DNA of 22,518 nucleotides from GCA-2861595 sp035526335 (GTDB taxonomy: Bacteria > Actinomycetota > Acidimicrobiia > Acidimicrobiales > GCA-2861595), in NCBI GenBank assembly GCA_035526335.1, contig DATLCN010000034.1, positions 1-22,518 on the forward strand, read 5' to 3'. Positions 7,981-14,370 of this stretch are shown one piece after another. Within the stretch, counting starts at the first letter, position 1. The number at the start of each line of letters is the position of its first letter. Below the pieces are notes generated by a model. That model had not been told where the DNA came from. It did not search any database and saw only the letters and a program-made list of their open reading frames with translations. The position numbers were made by a program, and so were the translations under genes.

Positions 7981-8232
7981 TCAGGTTCCCACGGCGAGCT
8001 TGCCCATGACCACGTCGACGGCCTCGCTGACCGTCTTGATCTCGCCCAGTTCGTCCTCGGGGATCGTGATCTCGAAGCGCTCCTCGAGCGCCATCACCAG
8101 CTCCACCAGATCGAGGCTGTCGGCGTCCAGGTCGTCCTTGAAGTTGGCCTCCTCGACGACGACGTCGGGAGATACGCCGAGCACCTCGACAGCAGCTTCC
8201 TTCAGTGACTCCAGTACCTGTGTCCGCTCCAT
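7981..8232 (-). CDS. acpP: Acyl carrier protein
   Basis: This is the small acidic carrier of growing acyl chains. From ATG 8232 it has 83 residues, with the phosphopantetheine site Ser39 in LDADSLDLVELVMALEE, and helix 2/3 motifs (FEITIPEDEL) that define the family. An earlier ATG at 8238 exists, but AAAGGA lies only 2 bases before it and 8 bases before the ATG at 8232, so the later start is preferred. It sits 36 bases after fabG and just before fabF, the usual order in FAS-II operons, and it has the clearest ribosome site of the operon, which fits the high level of ACP that cells need. Confidence 0.96.
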   Translation of the reverse strand: MERTQVLESLKEAAVEVLGVSPDVVVEEANFKDDLDADSLDLVELVMALEERFEITIPEDELGEIKTVSEAVDVVMGKLAVGT

Positions 8233-8268
8233 GATCATGATCCTTTCATTCGGTTTCGGTCTCCGTTT

Positions 8269-9102
8269 TCAATGTCCCATACCCAGACCGCCGTCGACGG
8301 GGACGACAGCCCCGGTGATGTAGGCGGCGGACTCGGAGCACAGGAAGGCGATGAGCGCCCCGACCTCGTCGGGTGTGCCCATACGGCCCAGGGGAACCTG
8401 GGCGCAGAACTCCGCTCGCCGTTGCTCTGACAGCGCCTCGGTCATCGCGGTGACGATCGGGCCCGGTGCCACCACATTGCAGGTTACGTTGCGGGCCGCC
8501 AGCTCCCTGGCCATCGAGCGGGAGAAGCCGATCAAGCCTGCCTTGGCAGCCGCGTAGTTGGCCTGGCCGGCGGATCCGGAGAGAGCGGTCACGGAGCTCA
8601 TGTTGACGATGCGCCCCCACCTGGCCTTGACCATTCCCGGAACGGCCCGGCGGGTGACGTTGAAAGCCCCGTCGAGGCTCGTGGAGAGCGGCCGGCGCCA
8701 CTGGTCGTCGGACATGCGCATGAGCAACCCGTCGGCGTTGACGCCGGCGTTGTTCACCAGCACGGCCACGGGGCCGAGCGATTCCTCCACCTCGCGGTAG
8801 GCGGCCTCCACGGAGCCCACGTCGGTGACCTCGATCTGCACGACGGTGCCGCCTATGCCCGCGGCGCCCTTCTCGGCGCTCTCGCGGTCCTTGCCGTAGC
8901 CCACGGCCACCCGGTAGCCGCCAGCGGCGAGAGCCGCGGCGGTAGCCCGCCCGATGGCACCGGACCCGCCGGTGACGAGCGCCACGCGTGCGAAACCGTC
9001 ACCCCGGCCGTCGCCCCGACCCCGGCCTCCTCGCCCGAGCGGGGCCCCATCCTTGCCCGTGCCCTCGCCGGCCCCGCGGTCGGCGGTCCCGGTGTCGCTC
9101 AC
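8269..9102 (-). CDS. fabG: 3-oxoacyl-ACP reductase with Gly/Arg-rich N-terminal extension
   Basis: The NADPH-dependent short-chain reductase converts 3-oxoacyl-ACP to 3-hydroxyacyl-ACP. The Rossmann loop VTGGSGAIGRA, NNAG motif, and catalytic Ser170, Tyr183 and Lys187 (in MSSVTALSGSAGQANYAAAK) are all present. The C-terminus (VPVDGGLGMGH) is typical of FabG. I chose the GTG at 9102: GGGAGG lies 6 bases upstream and the start overlaps the fabH stop as GTGA. An ATG at 9117 is possible. The first 37 or so residues before FARVALVTGG are Gly/Arg/Asp-rich low complexity, absent from ordinary FabG. Catalytic assignment is firm; the role of the extension is unknown. Confidence 0.94.
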   Translation of the reverse strand: MSDTGTADRGAGEGTGKDGAPLGRGGRGRGDGRGDGFARVALVTGGSGAIGRATAAALAAGGYRVAVGYGKDRESAEKGAAGIGGTVVQIEVTDVGSVEAAYREVEESLGPVAVLVNNAGVNADGLLMRMSDDQWRRPLSTSLDGAFNVTRRAVPGMVKARWGRIVNMSSVTALSGSAGQANYAAAKAGLIGFSRSMARELAARNVTCNVVAPGPIVTAMTEALSEQRRAEFCAQVPLGRMGTPDEVGALIAFLCSESAAYITGAVVPVDGGLGMGH

Positions 9103-10037
9103 GGCCGTCCCTCCCATCGGAGGACGGCGCTGGCCCAGGTCATGCCGGCGCCGAAGCCGGACAGGAGCACGATGTCGCCGTCGTCCAGCCGGCCCTCCTC
9201 CGACGCCTCGGCCAGAGCCAGTGGGATGGAAGCGGCCGAGGTGTTGCCGTAGCGGTCGATGTTGACGGCGGTGCGCTCGGCGCCGATCCCGAGCCGCGTT
9301 CCGCAGGCCTCGATGATGCGCACGTTGGCCTGGTGGGGCACGAACAGGTCGACGTCAGCCGGGGTGAGGCCCGCCCGCTCGAGGGTGACCGCGGCGGACT
9401 CGACCACGATGCGCACCGCCCGGCGGAAGACTTCACGGCCCTCCATCTGGATGAACTGCCCGCCGGCGGGGATCTCCAGCAGGGAGGCGAGCGAGCCGTC
9501 ACAGCCCAGGTCCCAGGCGAGAAGCCCGTTGCCGGGTGAGGACGAGGGGGTGAGGACGGCCGCGCCGGCGCCATCGCCGAAGAGGATCCGCGTGCCCCGG
9601 TCGTCGGGGTCGGTGATGCGGGTCAGGGTCTCGGCGCCTATGACCAGAGCAGGCCGGCCAGGAGCCATCCCGGCCGCGGCCACCAGCCCGTACACGAAGC
9701 CCGAGCAGGCCGCGGCCAGGTCGAAGGCGCCGCAGTCGAGGCCGAGGGCGTCCTGCACCAGCGCGGCCGTGGCCGGCATGGCCTGGACCGGGGTGCAGGT
9801 GGCCACCACCAGCAGGGCGATGTCGGCCGGTGACAGGTCGGCGTCCTTGATGGCCGCCGCGCCGGCGGCGACAGCGAGGGTCGCGGTGTCCTCGCCGGCG
9901 CCGGCCACCCGGCGTTCACGGATGCCGGTGCGCTCGACGATCCATTCGTCGTTGGTGTCGAGTACGGCCTCGAGATCGGCGTTGGTCAGCCGTTGCTCCG
10001 GCACCGCAGTGCCGAGGCCGGCGATGACGAAGCTCAA
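9099..10037 (-). CDS. fabH: 3-oxoacyl-ACP synthase III
   Basis: FabH starts fatty-acid synthesis by condensing an acyl-CoA primer with malonyl-ACP. The 312 residues include the N-terminal GLGTAVPEQRLTNADLE, the Cys-His-Asn triad (Cys111 in LAAACSGFVYG, His235 in VPHQANVRII, Asn265 in RYGNTSAAS) and the C-terminal SGFGAGMTWASAVLRW. The start is a TTG at 10037. No ATG or GTG upstream of the essential GLGT motif exists in frame and no good ribosome site is seen, so translation may depend on the gene before it, 18 bases away. Primer specificity (acetyl, branched, or longer) cannot be read from the sequence. Confidence 0.95.
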   Translation of the reverse strand: MSFVIAGLGTAVPEQRLTNADLEAVLDTNDEWIVERTGIRERRVAGAGEDTATLAVAAGAAAIKDADLSPADIALLVVATCTPVQAMPATAALVQDALGLDCGAFDLAAACSGFVYGLVAAAGMAPGRPALVIGAETLTRITDPDDRGTRILFGDGAGAAVLTPSSSPGNGLLAWDLGCDGSLASLLEIPAGGQFIQMEGREVFRRAVRIVVESAAVTLERAGLTPADVDLFVPHQANVRIIEACGTRLGIGAERTAVNIDRYGNTSAASIPLALAEASEEGRLDDGDIVLLSGFGAGMTWASAVLRWEGRP

Positions 10038-10055
10038 AGTGGGATGACCCGGGCC

Positions 10056-10340
10056 TCAGACCACTCGCAGCCAGGCCACCGGCTGGCCCTCCCGGACCCG
10101 CTCTCCCGGATGGGCGAGCATGCCCATGAGGAAGCCGGTGAAGGCACTTCTCACCGGCAGCGCCTTGCCGCTGGCGTTGACCACGCCCACCACCTGGCCC
10201 TCGGTGACCAGTCGGCCCTCGGCCTCCGTGGCGGTCTCGCCCTCGGGCGTGGTGGGCTCGAAGACACCGAGTGCCGGGGCGAGAATGACACGCTCGGGAA
10301 CGCGCAGTTCCTCGCCGTGGACCATGGTGAGCAGACTCAA
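10056..10340 (-). CDS. Biotinyl/lipoyl-fold protein lacking the canonical biotin lysine
   Basis: This encodes 94 residues from a TTG at 10340, with GGAGG 7 bases upstream; the start overlaps the fabD stop as TTGA. The pattern VILAPALGVF, then VTEGQVVGVV, then a turn and FTGFLMGMLAHPGERVREGQPVAWL, is that of biotin carboxyl carrier (BCCP) domains. The segment that should read EAMKM reads NASGK: aligned without gaps, the biotin-lysine position is Gly58, and Lys59 is one residue later. The usual long N-terminal part of AccB is absent. In context next to a carboxyltransferase gene a BCCP role is tempting, but the motif argues against ordinary biotinylation. It may be a non-biotinylated structural or regulatory relative. 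The fold is moderately secure; function is unknown. Confidence 0.7.
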   Translation of the reverse strand: MSLLTMVHGEELRVPERVILAPALGVFEPTTPEGETATEAEGRLVTEGQVVGVVNASGKALPVRSAFTGFLMGMLAHPGERVREGQPVAWLRVV

Positions 10341-11251
10341 GAGAAAACCTCCGATTTGGTGGGAACGAACTCGATGCTGCGAACAGGTGTCTCGGGCACG
10401 ATGCGGCGGGCGAGGCCGGCGAGGGTGTTGCCAGGGCCGATCTCGACCAGCTCGGTGGCACCCAGGGCGACCAGGGTCCGCACGGACTGGCTCCAGCGCA
10501 CGGGCTGCACGAGATGGTCGGCCAGCCGGGTCCGCCAGCCCTCGGAATCCATGCCGGCCACACCGTCGCCGTTGGACACCACGAGGGCGGCGGGATCTGA
10601 CAGCCGGACCGACTCCAGTACGCAGGTGAAGGCTTGGCGGGCCTCCTCCATCAGCGGCGTGTGGAAGGCGCCGGCGACGGGCAACCTCGACGTTCGCCGT
10701 ACGCCGATGGCCGCGGCCCGCTCGAGGGCGGCCTCCACACCGGCGGGGGTACCGGCGACGACCACCTGACCGGGGGCGTTCTCATTGGCTATCCAGCACG
10801 CTCCGCCGGCGGCATCACACGACTGCCGGGCCTGCTCAGGGGAGGCGCCGAGCAAGGCGGCCATGGCGCCGGGCCGGCGCTCGGCCGCCTCCTGTGTGTA
10901 CCGGGCGCGGGCGTCGGCGAGGCGGATGCCGTCCTCGAACCCCAGCACGCCGGACGCCATGAGCGCGGTGATCTGTCCCAGTGAATGCCCGGCGAATCCG
11001 ATCGGAGCGTCCAGCATGGGTGCTGCAGCCTCCCACGCCATCAGCGACGAGAGGAGGACCGTCAGCTGTGCGTTGTCGGTGCGGTCGAGGGCGGCGGCAG
11101 GGTCGAGCAACAGGTGGGAGACCGGCCGTGCGAGGGCCACCTCGGCACGGTCCACCACGGACCAGGCCGGGTGATCCCGCCATCGCTCACCGAGTCCCGG
11201 ACGCTGCGCGCCCTGGCCCGGAAACATCACACCGATCTTTGTCTCTGACAC
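10337..11251 (-). CDS. fabD: Malonyl-CoA:ACP transacylase
   Basis: FabD loads malonyl groups onto ACP for elongation. Motifs are complete: GVMFPGQGAQRPG near the N-terminus, catalytic Ser90 in GHSLGQ, the malonate-binding Arg115 in DARARYTQE, catalytic His197 in GAFHTPLM, and VEIGPGNTLAGL near the end. With the GTG at 11251 the protein has 304 residues, near the family norm. That start has GAGGGG 9 bases upstream, whereas the ATG at 11260 touches the same site and is unlikely. It is the first gene of the minus-strand operon and faces the regulator gene across the control region 11252-11362. Confidence 0.94.
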   Translation of the reverse strand: MSETKIGVMFPGQGAQRPGLGERWRDHPAWSVVDRAEVALARPVSHLLLDPAAALDRTDNAQLTVLLSSLMAWEAAAPMLDAPIGFAGHSLGQITALMASGVLGFEDGIRLADARARYTQEAAERRPGAMAALLGASPEQARQSCDAAGGACWIANENAPGQVVVAGTPAGVEAALERAAAIGVRRTSRLPVAGAFHTPLMEEARQAFTCVLESVRLSDPAALVVSNGDGVAGMDSEGWRTRLADHLVQPVRWSQSVRTLVALGATELVEIGPGNTLAGLARRIVPETPVRSIEFVPTKSEVFS

Positions 11252-11296
11252 GCGACACATCCCCTCAGTTGGTCACGACTCCCCTCCGACTGCCCG

Positions 11297-11338
11297 TTTG
11301 GACGAATGGTTACACACCTCCGTCCAACCTTTGGACGA
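11297..11338. promoter_or_regulatory. Operator-like TTGGACG repeats between fabD and the double-MerR regulator
   Basis: Three copies of one half-site are present: TTGGACG at 11298-11304, its complement CGTCCAA at 11321-11327, and TTGGACG at 11331-11337. Sites two and three form a perfect 7+7 palindrome with a 3-base spacer. Sites one and three share TTTGGACGA and lie 33 bases apart, about three helical turns. The block sits between divergent starts, where a regulator could control both directions. Binding by the neighbouring MerR-type protein is inference from position. Confidence 0.65.
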
Positions 11339-11343
11339 TTCCG

Positions 11344-11349
11344 TAGTAT
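11344..11349 (+). promoter_or_regulatory. Possible -10 box of the regulator gene
   Basis: TAGTAT ends 13 bases before the ATG at 11363. There is no ribosome site before that ATG, so transcription would begin about 6-7 bases before it, giving a nearly leaderless message. No convincing -35 box is seen at 16-18 bases upstream; that position lies in the TTGGACG repeat block, as expected if the regulator controls this promoter. Confidence 0.35.
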
Positions 11350-11362
11350 CGTCGTCAGCCGG

Positions 11363-12124
11363 ATGCCCGAGTACCGAGTGGAGGAACTGGCTGCCCAGGC
11401 GGGAATCAGCGTCGACCTTGTGCGCTCCTACCAGTGGAAGGGGCTCCTGCCCCCGCCCCGCCACCAGGGCCGCTCGGCATTCTACGGCCCCCGCCACCTG
11501 GACCGCCTGCGGGTGATCAGGGAGCTCAAGGAGGAGGGCCACTCCCTGCGGATCATCGCCACCATGGTCGCCGGCGATGGCGGCAGCCGGCGCCGGGCGC
11601 GCCCCGCGGGCTCCGGTGGGGAGGACGACCGGCTCAACCTGGCGGAACTGGCCGAGCGGGCGCGGGTACCCCCGGGGCTTCTCCGGTCGCTGGAGGCGTC
11701 GGGACTGCTCCGACCGCTCAACATCGACGACGATCGGCGCTACACCACCGGCGACGTCCGAGCCGTCCGTATGGTGCTCAGCCTGGTGGGCGCGGGGGTG
11801 CCCATGGACGAGTTCATGGACGTGGCCCGCACTCAGATCGACGCCGCCTCCAGCGTGGCCGAAGGGGCCGTCGAGTTGTTCCTGCGTTACGTGCGCCAAC
11901 CGCTGGTGGATGCCGGACTCGCGCCTGCGGAGGAGGCGGACCAGCTGGTGACCGCCTTCCGCCTGATGCTCCATGCCGCCACCGAGCTGGTGGCGTACAA
12001 CATCCAGCGCATGATGCTCAACCTCGTCGAAGGCGAGATCGAGCGCCTGGGCACCGGTGCCGAGCAGGACGCCTTCCGGCGGGAGGTGACCCGGCGGCGG
12101 CTGGAGGTGGTCTTCCGCGGGTAG
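11363..12124 (+). CDS. Transcription regulator with two tandem MerR-type DNA-binding domains
   Basis: This encodes 253 residues from ATG 11363, where MPEYRVEELAAQAG begins exactly as MerR proteins do; an upstream in-frame ATG at 11306 would lie inside the operator-like repeats. Residues 4-70 form one MerR winged helix (YRVEELAAQAGISVDLVRSY, GLLPPPRHQGRSAFYGPRHLDRL). After an Arg/Gly-rich linker, residues 91-156 form a second (LNLAELAERARVPPGLLRSL, GLLRPLNIDDDRRYTTGDVRAV). The C-terminal 95 residues are helical, with no metal-binding cysteines, so it is not a metal sensor. Divergent placement to the fatty-acid operon suggests a lipid-synthesis regulator, possibly sensing an acyl compound, by inference only. 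Two following plus-strand genes may share its transcript. Confidence 0.82.
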   Translation: MPEYRVEELAAQAGISVDLVRSYQWKGLLPPPRHQGRSAFYGPRHLDRLRVIRELKEEGHSLRIIATMVAGDGGSRRRARPAGSGGEDDRLNLAELAERARVPPGLLRSLEASGLLRPLNIDDDRRYTTGDVRAVRMVLSLVGAGVPMDEFMDVARTQIDAASSVAEGAVELFLRYVRQPLVDAGLAPAEEADQLVTAFRLMLHAATELVAYNIQRMMLNLVEGEIERLGTGAEQDAFRREVTRRRLEVVFRG

Positions 12125-12134
12125 ACCGGAAGGC

Positions 12135-13223
12135 ATGCGGAGAACAGTGGCGGCTGCGATCCTCAGTCTCGTGGCCGCCTCCTGCGGCGGCTCCGACGGC
12201 GGCGCTGGCGGTGGCGGGACCTCCTCGACGCCCGTCCCGTCCTCGGGCGCGACGGCTCCGCCGACCAGCCCGCCGGCCGGGCGGCCACCCGGGCCGGTGG
12301 TGGCCCGGTTCGAGAGCGCAGGTACGAAGTTCGCCGTCACCGAGGTGGCCAAGGGCCTGAAGACCGTGTGGGCGCTGGCCTGGGACCCTGACGGCTCACT
12401 CTGGTACACCGAGCGGGGCGGCCGCCTCACCAGGCTGGGAGACCGTCCGCAGACGGTCTCCGGCGTGGAGGAATCGGGCGAGGCCGGTCTCATGGGGCTC
12501 GAGATCGATGGCCGCGGCCGGCGGTTCGTCATGTACACCGCCAGCCGCGACAATCGCATCGTCCGTCTCGAGCCCGACGGCACCCAGCGGGTGCTGGCAT
12601 CGGGTATCGCCAAGGCTGCAATCCACGACGGCGGTCGCCTCAGGCTGGGACGGGACGGCATGCTCTACGCCGGAACGGGTGACGCCGGCCAGAGCGAGAA
12701 CGCTCAGAACCCGAGCAGCCTCAACGGCAAGGTTCTGCGCATCGATCCGGACGGCGACGGGGTGGAGATATTCAGCCGCGGCCACCGCAACGTGCAGGGC
12801 CTCTGCGTCGCCCCGGACGGGCGCCTACTGTCTACCGAGCACGGCCCGGACCGAGGCGACGAGATCAACGTTCTCACGCAGGGATTCGACGGTGGTTGGC
12901 CCGACACGGTCGGCAACGGCATCAGGAACTACACGCCCACCATCGCGCCCGCGGGCTGCGAGGTGTATTCATCGGCGCTGATCCCGGTGTGGAAGGGATC
13001 GATGCTGTTCGTCACGTTGAAGGGCGCCAGCCTCCACCGGCTGAGCTTCGGTCCCGCCGGCTCGGTGGCCGCCGAGGAGGTGCTCCTCGACGGCGTCTTC
13101 GGTCGGCTCCGCGACGTACGCACCGCCCCCGACGGCGCGGTCTATCTCGCCACCTCGAACCGGGACAGTCGGGGCAACCCGGGGCCCGCCGACGACCGGA
13201 TCCTGCGGATCGCGCCGGCTTGA
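12135..13223 (+). CDS. PQQ-dependent sugar (glucose/sorbosone-type) dehydrogenase lipoprotein
   Basis: This encodes 362 residues. The N-terminus has a lipoprotein signal peptide with the modified cysteine at position 17 (LVAASC), then a Ser/Pro/Thr/Gly linker to about residue 55. The rest is the beta-propeller of the soluble glucose/sorbosone dehydrogenase family (PF07995): LAWDPDGSLWYTERGGRL, GLMGLEID, IHDGGRLRLGRDGMLYAGTGD with the expected catalytic His164, LNGKVLRIDPDGDG, SRGHRNVQGL, and EHGPDRGDEIN. The family oxidises sugars with PQQ at the outer face of the membrane; substrate is unknown here. It begins 10 bases after the regulator stop. GGAAGG is almost touching the ATG, so a GTG at 12147 is an alternative start, although it would lose the basic n-region. 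Confidence 0.88.
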   Translation: MRRTVAAAILSLVAASCGGSDGGAGGGGTSSTPVPSSGATAPPTSPPAGRPPGPVVARFESAGTKFAVTEVAKGLKTVWALAWDPDGSLWYTERGGRLTRLGDRPQTVSGVEESGEAGLMGLEIDGRGRRFVMYTASRDNRIVRLEPDGTQRVLASGIAKAAIHDGGRLRLGRDGMLYAGTGDAGQSENAQNPSSLNGKVLRIDPDGDGVEIFSRGHRNVQGLCVAPDGRLLSTEHGPDRGDEINVLTQGFDGGWPDTVGNGIRNYTPTIAPAGCEVYSSALIPVWKGSMLFVTLKGASLHRLSFGPAGSVAAEEVLLDGVFGRLRDVRTAPDGAVYLATSNRDSRGNPGPADDRILRIAPA

Positions 13224-14245
13224 TGCAAGCCCCCGGAACCGGGCCTCACCCGATGGGTCACCAGGGCCGCTCGTCGATCCGGTCGTCGGCAGAAAGGGCG
13301 TCTGCGGGCGCTTACCCGGCGAGGGATCGACGAATCGCCGCATCGGTCTTGTTGACGGCCTGCCTCGCCCTCGCCGCCTGCACCGACAGCGACGACGAGG
13401 GGGCGCCGAAGAATGTCGCCACCACGTCGACCACGACAACGGTTGCGGCGCCGGCGGCGCCTCCCGAGACGGTGCCCGCGACCACCAGTTCGGCACCCAC
13501 CACCACGTCCACCGCGGCCCGTACCGTCAGTGGCCCGGCCGACGCCTCCTCGGCAGCCTCCGTCCTGGTCACTACGGAGATGGCCATCCGAGACCCGGCT
13601 ACCCCGGAGAGCAGGTTGCAGGCTTTAGGCGAGGCGCAGCAGGTGGCCTACCGCCGCGTCGTCGAGCACCCGGAATGGCTCGAGCAGGTGGTGGCCGCGG
13701 TCCCGAGGACCCTCCAGGCGACGGTGCGGGCCAACGTGTCCGCCGGTGCCGAGCTGCGGGCACTCACCAAGCCGCGCACCGAGCTACCCCCGTGGAGGAT
13801 CGTGGCGCCGGCGCCGGCACGGGAGCTGCTGGCCTATTACAAGGCAGCGGAGGCCGAGATCGGCGTCCCGTGGCAGTACCTCGCCGCCATCCACCTGGTG
13901 GAGACCAGGATGGGGCGTATCCGTGGCACCAGCACCGCCGGCGCCCAGGGGCCGATGCAGTTCCTGCCCTCCACCTGGTCGCAGTACGGCAACGGGGGGG
14001 ACATCAACTCAAACCGTGACGCCATCTTCGCCGCCGCCCGCCTGCTGGACCGCAACGGCGCGCCGGAGGACATGGGCAATGCCTTGTTCAACTACAACCG
14101 GAGCCAGCGTTACGTGAATGCCGTGACGGCATACGCCGGCCAGATGCGCGGCAACGAGCGGGCCTACTTCGGCTACTACCACTGGCAGGTCTTCTACCGG
14201 CTGGTGGAAGGTGACCGGCTCCTGCCGGTCGGCTATTCCGCCTGA
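13223..14245 (+). CDS. Lytic transglycosylase lipoprotein (SLT fold)
   Basis: This encodes 340 residues from an ATG that overlaps the preceding stop as TGATG. A lipobox LALAAC gives the modified Cys53, then a Thr/Ala/Pro-rich linker to about residue 115. The catalytic domain (about 195-320) has the SLT signature: glutamate 227 in AAIHLVETRMG, then STAGAQGPMQFLPSTW and ALFNYNRSQRYVNAV. Enzymes of this kind cleave the glycan strands of peptidoglycan without hydrolysis, outside the membrane, in wall growth or remodelling. The long N-terminal part before the lipobox means an internal ATG at 13253 is also possible. Coupling to the sugar-dehydrogenase gene suggests one transcript from the regulator onward. 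Confidence 0.9.
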   Translation: MQAPGTGPHPMGHQGRSSIRSSAERASAGAYPARDRRIAASVLLTACLALAACTDSDDEGAPKNVATTSTTTTVAAPAAPPETVPATTSSAPTTTSTAARTVSGPADASSAASVLVTTEMAIRDPATPESRLQALGEAQQVAYRRVVEHPEWLEQVVAAVPRTLQATVRANVSAGAELRALTKPRTELPPWRIVAPAPARELLAYYKAAEAEIGVPWQYLAAIHLVETRMGRIRGTSTAGAQGPMQFLPSTWSQYGNGGDINSNRDAIFAAARLLDRNGAPEDMGNALFNYNRSQRYVNAVTAYAGQMRGNERAYFGYYHWQVFYRLVEGDRLLPVGYSA

Positions 14246-14275
14246 GTGCAGTCCGTAGTTCCACCGGGCTGCACT
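14245..14275 (+). terminator. Stop-proximal hairpin
   Basis: AGTGCAG (14245-14251) and CTGCACT (14269-14275) form a 7-bp stem with a 17-base loop that begins at the last base of the transglycosylase stop codon. It may assist the stronger hairpin 36 bases downstream. The loop is long, so this is tentative. Confidence 0.35.
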
Positions 14276-14310
14276 GAGCACGGATCCCGAACCCAACCAC
14301 CCCCTCGACG

Positions 14311-14344
14311 CGTCACTACCCGGCACAGTGGCCGGGTAGTGACG
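14311..14344. terminator. Strong bidirectional hairpin terminator
   Basis: CGTCACTACCCGGC (14311-14324) and GCCGGGTAGTGACG (14331-14344) are a perfect 14-bp stem around a 6-base loop. The hairpin lies between the convergent genes ending at 14245 (plus) and 14371 (minus). No T-tract is present on either side, as is common for terminators in high-GC actinobacteria. Confidence 0.8.
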
Positions 14345-14370
14345 CTCCGCTCAGGGCACCTCCGAGCGAG

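Noticed and set aside
6859..8208. Plus-strand reading frame of about 449 codons across fabF and acpP
   Set aside because: It is the antisense of fabF and acpP, which have complete catalytic motifs. Long shadow frames are expected at this GC content, and the product is Gly/Arg/Val-rich with no motif.
12896..13222. Upstream start for the transglycosylase at 12896
   Set aside because: It would overlap more than 300 bases of the sugar-dehydrogenase gene. The TGATG start at 13223 gives a normal lipoprotein signal.
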